A stretch of 9,926 bases of DNA from Streptosporangiaceae bacterium (GTDB lineage: Bacteria; Actinomycetota; Actinomycetes; Streptosporangiales; Streptosporangiaceae), in contig JASIGD010000302.1 in assembly GCA_030045295.1 (NCBI GenBank), forward strand, positions 1-9,926. The letters are read 5' to 3'. The notes beneath the pieces are model-generated. The model worked only from the letters and a program-made list of their open reading frames with translations. It was not told the DNA's origin and ran no database searches. Shown piece by piece: positions 1-6,047 of this stretch. Positions within the stretch are counted from its first letter, which is position 1; every line of letters starts with the position of its first letter. The position numbers were made by a program, and so were the translations under genes.

Positions 1-92
1 GCCGCGGGCGCCGAGGGCGCGGCCGCCGCGGCGGCCGGAACCGCCAGCGCCGCCGCCACCGCCAGCAGGACAGAGATCCACAGCCGTCGCAT
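1..92 (-). CDS. Secreted protein, N-terminal fragment (signal peptide only)
   Basis: The first 30 codons of a minus-strand gene that runs off the left edge. Translation from the ATG at 92 gives MRRLWISVLLAVAAALAVPA followed by an Ala/Pro-rich stretch. This is a classical Sec signal peptide: basic n-region (Arg2, Arg3), hydrophobic core at about residues 5-18, and several AxA-type cleavage options around residues 20-25. A GGAGG sequence lies 8 bases upstream of the ATG and supports the start. The mature protein is outside the window, so its function cannot be told. It is transcribed in the same direction as phaC, 147 bp beyond the phaC stop. An extracellular PHA depolymerase would fit the neighbourhood, but nothing visible supports that. 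Confidence 0.7.
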   Translation of the reverse strand, partial: MRRLWISVLLAVAAALAVPAAAAAAPSAPA

Positions 93-239
93 TTGCCGAC
101 CTCCGAACGCAGTCGAGGCTACGTTGGCGCCCCGCTAGCCGTTAGATACCCCAAGATTAAGCCCGAGTACCACCAACCCCTAGGACCAACAGGTCTCGAT
201 CCGGTCGCGGCCACCAGGCAGGACAGCCGATCGCCCCGG

Positions 240-1940
240 CTAGGAAAAGACGTAGGTCCCGGGAGCCGGGGCGAGCGGCGGGTACTGGCGGTTGCCGAGG
301 TGCGTCCGCGCTGGCCGCTCGGTGCCGGATCGGGCGATCAGCCATTCGGCCCAGGGCCGCCACCACGAGCCGTGCTCCACGGCGGACGTCTTGAGCCACT
401 CGTCGGGATCGGTGGGCGTGGGCGGCCCGTACCAGCGGTCGTAGCGCGTGCTGTCGGCCGGGTAGACGACCGACTGGATGTGACCGGACTTGATCAAGGT
501 CATTTCCTTGTCGGCCCCGCCGACCAGGTGGGCGGTATCGTAGCAGGCCCGCCACGCGGTGATGTGGTCGGTGTAGCCGCCGACGTGGTAGCTGTCGCAG
601 CTGACCTTGCCGAAGTCGGTCTTGACGCCGAGCAGCGTCGGGCCGTTGCCGTCCCAGCCGTCCATGGCCAGCCTGGTCGACTCGAGCGCGAACTTCGCCG
701 TTGTCCGGGTGGCATCGTCGTTCCAGGCCAGCACGTCGAACGGGGCCGGCGGCTCGCCCGTCAGCCAGCCGCTGACCAGGTAGTTGTAGACCAGGTCGTT
801 CGGCCGCAGCATGGCGAACAGGGCGCGCAGCGCGGTGCCCGGGATGACCTGTTCCGCGGCGGCGGCCTGCTCGAGCATCGCGCGCGCCTGGCTGGTGTCG
901 AGCATGCCGACGACGTTCGCCTTGTCGCCGACCACCATGGTGACGACGAACGTCGCCGATCCGGGCGACTCGTCCCCGATCGCGGCGAGGTGGGCGAGGA
1001 GGTACGAGAGCGTGATGCCGCCGGCGCACAGCCCGAGGAAGTTCACTTTCTCGCTGCGCGTGATCTTCCTGGCCACCTCGCTGGCTCGTTCCGTCGCGGC
1101 CAGGTAGTCATCCAGTCCCCACTTCCCGTCACCGCGCAGCGAGCTCGGGTTCCGCCAGACGATCATGAACACGCTGATGCCCTGGCTGACCGCGAACTCG
1201 ACCAGCGACCGCCCCGGCGAGAGGTCCATCACGTAGTGGCGGTTGATCTGCGGCGGGATCATCAGCAGGGGTACGCCGCGGACCCTGGGCGTGGTCGGCG
1301 TGTACTGCAGCAACTCGAACATCTCCTCGCGGTACACCACCGCGCCCGGGGTGCAGGCCAGGTCCTTGCCCACCACGAATTGCTCGCGGTCGACCATGGC
1401 GGGCATCCCGCCGCGCGCCATGTCCCTCAGCATGTTCTGGGCGCCGTGCACCAGCGACAGGCCGCCGGTCTCGGCGGCTTTCCGCAGCGCGGCAGGATTG
1501 GTGGCCAGGATGTTGGTCGGCGCCGCCGCGGCCTTCAGCACGTCGGCCGCGAAGCGCGCGCGCGCCTTGTTCTGCCACGAGCTGTTCACCGAGTCGTACA
1601 GCCGGTCTACCCACATCTCGAACAGCCGGTACGACTGGCCCAGCGTGCGGAAGTAAGGGATCGTCCGCCACGCCTCGTCGGCGAAGCGCGCGTCCCGCTG
1701 GCCGAAGGCGATATCCGACCGGCCCAGCGCGATCTTCGCCAGCTCGCCGGCCAGCCACGGCATCTCCCGCGCGACGCTGACCGGATCAAACAGATCGGCC
1801 ACCGCGCCGGCCATGTCCAGGGGCAGCGCGCCGGCCGCGGCCTCGGCCGCTTCGACCGCGATGCCGGCCGCCTCGACCGCGATGCCGGTCGCCTCGACCG
1901 CGTTGCTACGGGTGTCCGCGGGTACTTCGTGCTTGTCCAT
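240..1940 (-). CDS. phaC: Poly(3-hydroxyalkanoate) synthase, class I-like
   Basis: Polymerises (R)-3-hydroxyacyl-CoA into PHA at the granule surface, releasing CoA. The protein is 566 residues, in the 560-600 range of single-subunit synthases, and no phaE or phaR subunit gene is next to it. The lipase-like box GLCAGG (303-308) puts the nucleophile at Cys305. YTDHIT gives Asp458 and SGHIQSVVYP gives His487. The spacing 305/458/487 resembles 319/480/508 of the Cupriavidus synthase. Residues 1-40 are a variable, Ala-rich lead with a GIAVEAA repeat; the conserved N-terminal PhaC region starts near residue 60, and the alpha/beta-hydrolase core spans about 215-500. The start at 1940 is chosen because GAGAGG sits just upstream. 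An in-frame ATG at 2003 would add 21 residues but has no clear binding site. It is divergent from phaB-phaA, which make its substrate. Substrate chain length cannot be read from sequence. Confidence 0.93.
   Translation of the reverse strand: MDKHEVPADTRSNAVEATGIAVEAAGIAVEAAEAAAGALPLDMAGAVADLFDPVSVAREMPWLAGELAKIALGRSDIAFGQRDARFADEAWRTIPYFRTLGQSYRLFEMWVDRLYDSVNSSWQNKARARFAADVLKAAAAPTNILATNPAALRKAAETGGLSLVHGAQNMLRDMARGGMPAMVDREQFVVGKDLACTPGAVVYREEMFELLQYTPTTPRVRGVPLLMIPPQINRHYVMDLSPGRSLVEFAVSQGISVFMIVWRNPSSLRGDGKWGLDDYLAATERASEVARKITRSEKVNFLGLCAGGITLSYLLAHLAAIGDESPGSATFVVTMVVGDKANVVGMLDTSQARAMLEQAAAAEQVIPGTALRALFAMLRPNDLVYNYLVSGWLTGEPPAPFDVLAWNDDATRTTAKFALESTRLAMDGWDGNGPTLLGVKTDFGKVSCDSYHVGGYTDHITAWRACYDTAHLVGGADKEMTLIKSGHIQSVVYPADSTRYDRWYGPPTPTDPDEWLKTSAVEHGSWWRPWAEWLIARSGTERPARTHLGNRQYPPLAPAPGTYVFS
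1846..1908 (-). repeat. Three 21-bp tandem repeats inside phaC 5' end
   Basis: Three consecutive 21-bp units (1846-1866, 1867-1887, 1888-1908) differ at only a few bases. On the coding strand they encode the heptad-like repeat xxAVEAT/GIAVEAA/GIAVEAA, at roughly residues 12-31 of PhaC. The length is a multiple of three, so gain or loss of a unit keeps the reading frame. The repeat lies in the poorly conserved N-terminal lead, outside the catalytic domain. It is probably a slippage product. Confidence 0.7.
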
Positions 1941-2240
1941 GACCTCTCCCGGGTTCGGGTGCGGGCAGCCTGAAAATGCCGGATCTGCCGTTCGTGACCT
2001 CACCGTTACATTCGGCCCCGGAGCCGTCCAGGCCCGGATGTCCGGATGAGAGGGGACCTAAGCCCGCAGCGCGGGGGACGCATGGCCGGTTCCCGCGGGA
2101 CCACAGCACAGTAGCGTTCCGCACTGACGTGGCTACGGCCGAAGAGGCTGTCCCGCGGTGTCCGCCGCGGACGCCGGACCCCGTTTCACCATTGCGGCAA
2201 GTCATCGGGTTGGGACAGCAGGACAGATAGGAGCGACGCG
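1941..2240. promoter_or_regulatory. Divergent phaC / phaB intergenic region
   Basis: This 300-bp non-coding stretch separates the two divergent PHA transcripts and must hold both promoters by position. I could not find a convincing -35/-10 pair for either gene. It contains two GC-rich palindromes, 2088-2102 (GGTTCCCGCGGGACC, nearly perfect) and 2160-2172 (GTCCGCCGCGGAC, perfect apart from the centre), about 70 bp apart and both on the phaB side. The phaC start has GAGAGG just upstream. The phaB start has AGGAG 8 bases upstream. Open frames through here look like chance frames in GC-rich DNA. Confidence 0.5.
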
Positions 2241-3062
2241 ATGACGACCGTGACCGAACAGCAACCGCCCAGCACGAAAGGGCCACTGGCGGACCGGGTG
2301 GCCCTGGTCACCGGCGGCACCCGCGGCATAGGAGGCGCCATCAGCCATCGCCTCGCCGCCGACGGCGCGCACGTCGCGGCCGGGTACTGGCGGCACCACG
2401 AGCCGGCCGAGAAGTTCGTGGCCAGCATGAACGAGGAGTATCCGGGCCGGATCACCGTCCACCACGGAAACATCGGCGACGCCGACGACTGCCGGCGCGT
2501 GGTGCGCGAGGTCATCGAGCAGCACGGCCGGCTGGACATCCTGGTCAACAACGCCGGGATCACCATCGACAAGACCGTGGCCAAGATGGGAGACGAGGAC
2601 TGGTCCCGGGTGATCTCGATCAACCTGTCCGGCGCGTTCTTCGTGGCCCAGGCTGCGCTGGAGCACATGCTGGCCCGCGGCACCGGCCGGATCATCAACA
2701 TCTCCTCCGCCATCGGCGAGATCGGCAGCATCGGGCAGGCGAACTACGCGGCGTCCAAGTCGGGGCTGTTCGGCCTGACCAAGACGCTGGCCCGGGAGGC
2801 GGTCTTCATGCTGAACCGGTCAGGGAACCCGGTCGGCGACGGCCCGGGCCTGACCGTCAACGCCGTGACGCCCGGCTACATCGCCACCGACATGCTGGCC
2901 ACCATCCCGGACAAGGTGATGGAGAGATTCCGCGGCCAGATACCCGTCGGCCGCATCGGCAGGCCCGAGGAGATCGCCCGCGTGGTCGCGTTCCTCGCGC
3001 AAGACGAGTCGTCGTACATCACCGGACAGATTTGGGCCGTCAACGGCGGCCTCGACATGTGA
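2241..3062 (+). CDS. phaB: Acetoacetyl-CoA reductase (SDR family)
   Basis: Reduces acetoacetyl-CoA to (R)-3-hydroxybutyryl-CoA, normally with NADPH; cytosolic second step of PHB synthesis. The 273-residue protein is a classical short-chain dehydrogenase: cofactor loop TGGTRGIG (24-31), NNAG (103-106), catalytic Ser156, Tyr169 and Lys173, and PGYIATDM (211-218), a motif typical of PhaB and FabG proteins. It is about 27 residues longer than the 246-residue Cupriavidus PhaB. The extra length is a loose N-terminal lead of about 16 residues and an insertion of about 11 residues near 189-203, just before TVNAVTPG. AGGAG lies 8 bases before the ATG. phaA follows 14 bp after the stop, so the two are almost certainly one operon. 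FabG (3-oxoacyl-ACP reductase) is the alternative on sequence alone; the context favours PhaB. Confidence 0.88.
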   Translation: MTTVTEQQPPSTKGPLADRVALVTGGTRGIGGAISHRLAADGAHVAAGYWRHHEPAEKFVASMNEEYPGRITVHHGNIGDADDCRRVVREVIEQHGRLDILVNNAGITIDKTVAKMGDEDWSRVISINLSGAFFVAQAALEHMLARGTGRIINISSAIGEIGSIGQANYAASKSGLFGLTKTLAREAVFMLNRSGNPVGDGPGLTVNAVTPGYIATDMLATIPDKVMERFRGQIPVGRIGRPEEIARVVAFLAQDESSYITGQIWAVNGGLDM

Positions 3063-3076
3063 GATGAGGAGCAACC

Positions 3077-4255
3077 ATGGAAGACGTATTCGTCTTGTCC
3101 GCCGTCAGGACCCCGATCGGCAAGTACGGCGGCGGCCTGGCCGCGGTGCCGCCCTGTGACCTGGCCGCGAAGGTCGTCCGCGAAGCCGTCGGCCGGGCGG
3201 GCGTGGACCCGGCCGAGGTTGGCCAGGCCGTGTTCGGCAACGTGATCCACACCGAGTTCCGGGACATGTACCTGTCCCGGGTGGCGGCCATCAACGGCGG
3301 CCTGGACATCGGCACGCCCGCCCTGACCGTGAACCGGCTGTGCGGCAGCGGAATGCAGGCCATCGTCTCCGCCTCGCAGTCGATCATGCTGGGCGACTGC
3401 GACGTCGCGGTGGCCGGCGGCGCCGAGTCGATGAGCCGGGCTCCGTACTGGCTGCCCGGCATGCGCTGGGGCCAGCGGATGAACGACGGCGTCGCGCTCG
3501 ACCCGATGGTGGGCGCGCTGTCCGACCCGTTCGACGCGTGCCACATGGGCGTCACGGCGGAGAATGTCGCCACCGACTTCCGCGTGTCCCGGGAAGACCA
3601 GGACGCCCTAGCCGCGGAGAGCCACCGCCGGGCCGCGGCCGCGTCCGCGGCAGGCTATTTCACCGAGCAGATCCTCCCGGTCGAGATCGCGGGGCGGAAG
3701 GGCACCACCGTCGTCGACACCGACGAGCACTTCCGGGCCGAGGTGAGCCTCGACGACATGGCGAAGCTGAAGCCCGCGTTCGCGAAAGACGGCACGGTCA
3801 CCGCGGGTAACGCGTCGGGCATCAACGATGCCGCCGCGGCGGTGATCCTCGCGTCGGAATCGTTCGTCACCCGTCACGGCCTCAGCCCGCTCGGCAGGCT
3901 GGTCGGCTACGGTCTCGGCGGAGTCGAGCCGCGGATCATGGGCATGGGCCCGGTTCCCGCGACGCGCGCGGTTCTCGACCGCACCGGTCTGAAGGTCGAT
4001 GAGATCGACGTGTTCGAGGTCAACGAGGCCTTCGCGGCTCAGGCGCTGGCTGTGGTCAGGGAACTGGGCCTGCCGCCCGACCGGACCAACCCGAACGGCA
4101 GCGGGATCTCGCTCGGCCACCCGGTCGGCGCCTCCGGTGCCATCCTGGTCGTCAAGTCGCTGTACGAACTCAACCGCACCGGCGGCCGGTACGCCCTCAA
4201 CACGATGTGCATCGGCGGCGGTCAGGGTATCGCCACGATCTTCGAGCGCGCCTGA
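3077..4255 (+). CDS. phaA: Acetyl-CoA acetyltransferase (thiolase)
   Basis: Condenses two acetyl-CoA to acetoacetyl-CoA, the first step of PHB synthesis, in the cytosol. The 392-residue length is typical of biosynthetic thiolases. The nucleophile is Cys89 in LCGSGMQA, followed by NEAFA (316-320), GHPVGASGA with His348, and CIGGGQG with Cys378. These numbers coincide with Cys89/His348/Cys378 of the Zoogloea ramigera PHB thiolase. The segment before His348 reads NPNGSGISLGHP rather than the more usual NVNGGAIALGHP, a modest change. A GAGGAG site precedes the ATG, and phaB ends 14 bp upstream, indicating cotranscription. A degradative thiolase or other acetyl-CoA acyltransferase role is possible by family alone, but the gene order favours PhaA. 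No obvious terminator follows; the next gene has its own promoter. Confidence 0.9.
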   Translation: MEDVFVLSAVRTPIGKYGGGLAAVPPCDLAAKVVREAVGRAGVDPAEVGQAVFGNVIHTEFRDMYLSRVAAINGGLDIGTPALTVNRLCGSGMQAIVSASQSIMLGDCDVAVAGGAESMSRAPYWLPGMRWGQRMNDGVALDPMVGALSDPFDACHMGVTAENVATDFRVSREDQDALAAESHRRAAAASAAGYFTEQILPVEIAGRKGTTVVDTDEHFRAEVSLDDMAKLKPAFAKDGTVTAGNASGINDAAAAVILASESFVTRHGLSPLGRLVGYGLGGVEPRIMGMGPVPATRAVLDRTGLKVDEIDVFEVNEAFAAQALAVVRELGLPPDRTNPNGSGISLGHPVGASGAILVVKSLYELNRTGGRYALNTMCIGGGQGIATIFERA

Positions 4256-4292
4256 GCCCGCGCTGGCCCCGCGCTGCCTATGCCAAGCAGCA

Positions 4293-4325
4293 CGCTTGAC
4301 ATCTCAATCCAGCGCTTGATATAGT
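4293..4325 (+). promoter_or_regulatory. Phasin promoter with 20-bp-spaced direct repeat
   Basis: TTGACA (4296-4301) and TATAGT (4320-4325) are separated by 18 bp, close to a consensus vegetative promoter and unusually AT-rich for this window. Overlapping it is a direct repeat, CGCTTGACAT at 4293-4302 and CGCTTGATAT at 4313-4322, 9 of 10 bases identical and with a period of exactly 20 bp (about two helical turns). One copy covers the -35 and the other the -10. That layout suits a repressor binding the same DNA face twice. The candidate protein is the XRE regulator encoded downstream (inference). Confidence 0.7.
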
Positions 4326-4359
4326 TAGCACATACCCAGTCGAGAAGGAGAACACAGAC

Positions 4360-4662
4360 ATGGTTAGCACCCCGCAGGAGATGCAGGAAGAGATCCTGAA
4401 CACCATCCGCAAGAGCCAGGAGGCCATCGTCGAGGCGATCAAGACCTGGACCGAGACCATCCAGTCCGTCACCCCGAAGATGCCCGCGGTGAACGTGCCG
4501 TTCGCCGACAAGCTGCCCAAGGCCGAGGAAGTCGTCGCGAACGCTTACGACTTCGCCGAGAAGGTGCTCGCCAACCAGCGCAAGTTCGCCGAGGAAGTGC
4601 TCGAGGCGACCGCGCTGAACTCCGGCGAGAACGGCAAGGCCAAGTCGACCGCCGCCAAGTAA
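4360..4662 (+). CDS. Phasin-like PHA granule-associated protein
   Basis: A small 100-residue protein, rich in Ala, Glu and Lys, with no cysteine and no membrane segment. Residues 4-36 and 53-85 look like amphipathic helices, separated by a Pro-containing hinge (about 39-53, TPKMPAVNVPFADKLP). The tail, 88-100, is short and Lys-rich. ANQRKFAEEVLEA (71-83) resembles phasins, which coat PHA granules and control their size. The layout also recalls the actinobacterial HBHA-like lipid-droplet proteins, which have a helical N-part and a lysine-rich tail. AAGGAG lies 9 bases before the ATG. It has a strong own promoter and a strong terminator, so it is probably expressed at a high level, separately from phaBA. 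Assignment rests on context plus composition; a general lipid-inclusion coat protein is the alternative. Confidence 0.75.
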   Translation: MVSTPQEMQEEILNTIRKSQEAIVEAIKTWTETIQSVTPKMPAVNVPFADKLPKAEEVVANAYDFAEKVLANQRKFAEEVLEATALNSGENGKAKSTAAK

Positions 4663-4693
4663 GGCGCGTCGCAGCGCAAACCCGTCTGACCCC

Positions 4694-4739
4694 GTACGCG
4701 GCAGCCCCGGGACACCGGGACTGCCGCGTACTATATTTT
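4694..4739 (+). terminator. Rho-independent terminator after the phasin gene
   Basis: A perfect 11-bp inverted repeat (GTACGCGGCAG at 4694-4704, CTGCCGCGTAC at 4721-4731) continues, after one C/A mismatch, into five further pairs (CCCGG/CCGGG) closed by a GACA tetraloop. The T-rich tail TATATTTT (4732-4739) follows at once. It starts 31 bp after the phasin stop. It lies only 18 bp before the start of the XRE gene, so read-through would be the only way to cotranscribe the two. Confidence 0.85.
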
Positions 4740-4747
4740 GCGAAATA
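4734..4747. promoter_or_regulatory. AT-rich dyad abutting the XRE ribosome binding site
   Basis: TATTT-TGCG-AAATA is a perfect 5-bp dyad that overlaps the T-tract of the phasin terminator and touches the AGGAGG (4747-4752) of the next gene. Binding of a dimeric regulator here could block expression of the XRE gene, i.e. autoregulation. It may equally be a chance by-product of the T-tract; no second copy is seen at the phasin promoter. Confidence 0.3.
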
Positions 4748-4757
4748 GGAGGTAGCC

Positions 4758-5132
4758 GTGGACGACCCGTGGCAGTCGCAGCGCGAGGCGCTCGGCGCCT
4801 TCATCCGTGCCCAGCGGCAGATGGCCAACCTGTCGCTCCGCCAGCTCGCCGATCTGACCCACTTGTCGAATCCCTACCTCAGCCAGATCGAGCGGGGCCT
4901 GCACCAGCCGTCGGTGCGGGTGCTCAAGGCCATCTCCGACGCGCTCAACCTGTCCGCGGAAACCCTGATGGCCCAGGCCGGCCTGATCGACGCGGTAGCG
5001 GCCGATCCCTCGAACTCCCACGAGGCGGCCCCGAAGCCGGAGCAGACCGAGGACGCCATCCGCGCCGACGGCCGCCTCAGCGAAGAGCAGAAGGCGGCCC
5101 TGATCGCCGTTTACCGCAGCATGCTCGCCTAG
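4758..5132 (+). CDS. XRE-family transcriptional regulator, probable phasin/PHA regulator
   Basis: A 124-residue DNA-binding protein. Residues 11-66 form one XRE/Cro-type helix-turn-helix; LSLRQLADLTHLSNPYLSQI (25-44) holds the turn and recognition helix, followed by ERGLHQPSVRVLKAISDALN. Residues 80-106 are a polar, probably disordered linker. Residues 107-124 form a short helix (LSEEQKAALIAVYRSMLA) that may dimerise or sense a ligand. The GTG start has AGGAGG 5 bases upstream. It follows the phasin-like gene in the same direction. In mycobacteria a similar small XRE gene (Rv0474) adjoins hbhA, and in Rhodococcus a regulator (MLDSR) sits beside the lipid-droplet protein gene mlds; this neighbour comparison is from memory. 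I infer that it represses or tunes the phasin promoter, perhaps responding to granules. The target is unproven. Confidence 0.82.
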   Translation: MDDPWQSQREALGAFIRAQRQMANLSLRQLADLTHLSNPYLSQIERGLHQPSVRVLKAISDALNLSAETLMAQAGLIDAVAADPSNSHEAAPKPEQTEDAIRADGRLSEEQKAALIAVYRSMLA

Positions 5133-5151
5133 CCGGCGGTTCCGGCCTCCG

Positions 5152-5991
5152 TCACTGCCTGCCCGCGGCGGCCTTGGTGACGTGGCGGAGCAGCAGCGCC
5201 GTGGTGACCGGACCAACGCCGCCCGGCACCGGGCTGAGCGCGCCCGCGATGTCCGCCACCTTCGGGTCGACGTCGCCGGCCAGCCCGCCGTCCGGCGTCG
5301 CGTTGGTGCCGACGTCGATGACGGTAGCCCCGGGGGCCACGTGCCCGGGGCCGATCAGCCCGGCGCGGCCCGTGGCCACCACCAGGACGTCGGCCTGGGT
5401 GGTGACGGCGGCCAGATCGCGGGTGTGGGAGTGGCAGATGGTGACGGTGGCGTTGCGGTCGAGCAGCAGGTGCGCCACCGGCTTGCCGACCACCGCGGAG
5501 CGGCCGACCACGACCGCGCGCCGCCCGTCCAGGCCGATCTGGTGATACTCCAGGAGCCTGAGCACGGCCTCGGCGGTAGCCGGCGCGAAGGCCGGCAGGC
5601 CGGTCATCAGCCGGCCGAGCGAGTCCGGGTTCGCGCCGTCCACGTCCTTGGCCGGGTCGATGGCAGCGGCGAGCTCGGGCAGCCGCGCCCCGCCCGGCAG
5701 CGGGGTCGCCAGGATGATCGCGTGCACGGTCGGGTCACCGCTCAGCGCGGTCAGCTGCGTCTCGATGGCGGCCGCGGCGGCGTCCGGGCCGAGGTCCTCC
5801 ACCTCGCAGGCGATCCCGGCCTTGGCGGCCGCCGTCGCGATCGACCGGACGTACCAGGCCGTGGCCTCGTCGTCCGTGGCCGTAACCACGGTCAGCCGCG
5901 GCGGGCGCCCCGCGGCCATCAGTTCGGCCGTCCGGTCCGCGGTCCCCGCCCGGATCTCCGCCGCCAGCTCCCGCCCGGACAGAATGGTCAT
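5152..5991 (-). CDS. FolD-like methylenetetrahydrofolate dehydrogenase, cyclohydrolase residues changed
   Basis: 279 residues, typical FolD length. The N-terminal folate half spans about 1-120 and the Rossmann half about 140-279. Preserved: Tyr47, KDVDG (115-119), the NADP loop GRSAVVGKP (163-171), VIDVGTN (224-230) and the C-terminal PVPGGVGPVT (254-263). Changed: the YVxxK motif reads YVRSI, so the catalytic lysine (Lys54 of E. coli FolD, Lys56 of the human enzyme) is Ile51. QLPLP reads ATPLP, so the conserved glutamine is Ala95. PCTP reads PATA (137-140). From the known roles of these residues, cyclohydrolase activity should be lost while NADP-dependent dehydrogenase may remain, as in monofunctional dehydrogenases. 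The next gene upstream in the same operon is a cyclohydrolase-type protein that could replace the missing step. No good Shine-Dalgarno is seen, but an ATGA overlap suggests coupling. A folD symbol is withheld because bifunctionality is doubtful. Confidence 0.85.
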   Translation of the reverse strand: MTILSGRELAAEIRAGTADRTAELMAAGRPPRLTVVTATDDEATAWYVRSIATAAAKAGIACEVEDLGPDAAAAAIETQLTALSGDPTVHAIILATPLPGGARLPELAAAIDPAKDVDGANPDSLGRLMTGLPAFAPATAEAVLRLLEYHQIGLDGRRAVVVGRSAVVGKPVAHLLLDRNATVTICHSHTRDLAAVTTQADVLVVATGRAGLIGPGHVAPGATVIDVGTNATPDGGLAGDVDPKVADIAGALSPVPGGVGPVTTALLLRHVTKAAAGRQ

Positions 5992-6047
5992 CGCCCTGCC
6001 ACCACCCAGACGTCCGCCGCGGGTTCGAGCCCGGGCAGAGCGGTCAT
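5988..6047 (-). CDS. Possible 19-codon coupling ORF between the two folate genes
   Basis: Reading MTALPGLEPAADVWVVAGR, this frame begins with an ATG that overlaps the stop of the FTCD_C-like gene (ATGA at 6047-6044). It ends with a TGA overlapping the start of the FolD-like gene (ATGA at 5991-5988). It fills the 52-bp gap almost exactly. The peptide itself has no recognisable function; its likely job, if translated, is to carry ribosomes from one gene to the next, since the FolD-like start has only a weak AGGG upstream. It could also be coincidence. Confidence 0.3.
   Translation of the reverse strand: MTALPGLEPAADVWVVAGR

Noticed and set aside
93..1973. A 626-codon open frame on the plus strand opposite phaC
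   Set aside because: It is Arg/Gly/Val/His-rich with no recognisable domain and mirrors the phaC coding frame; long antisense frames are expected at this GC content, and the phaC triad on the other strand is unambiguous.
4324..4370. GTTAGCAC repeated at 4324-4331 and 4363-4370
   Set aside because: The second copy lies within the phasin start codon region and encodes Val-Ser-Thr; eight bases is short, so coincidence is likely.
5132..5146. GCCGG-CGGTT-CCGGC hairpin between the convergent XRE and FolD-like genes
   Set aside because: Only a 5-bp stem and no T-tract on either side; not enough to call a terminator.
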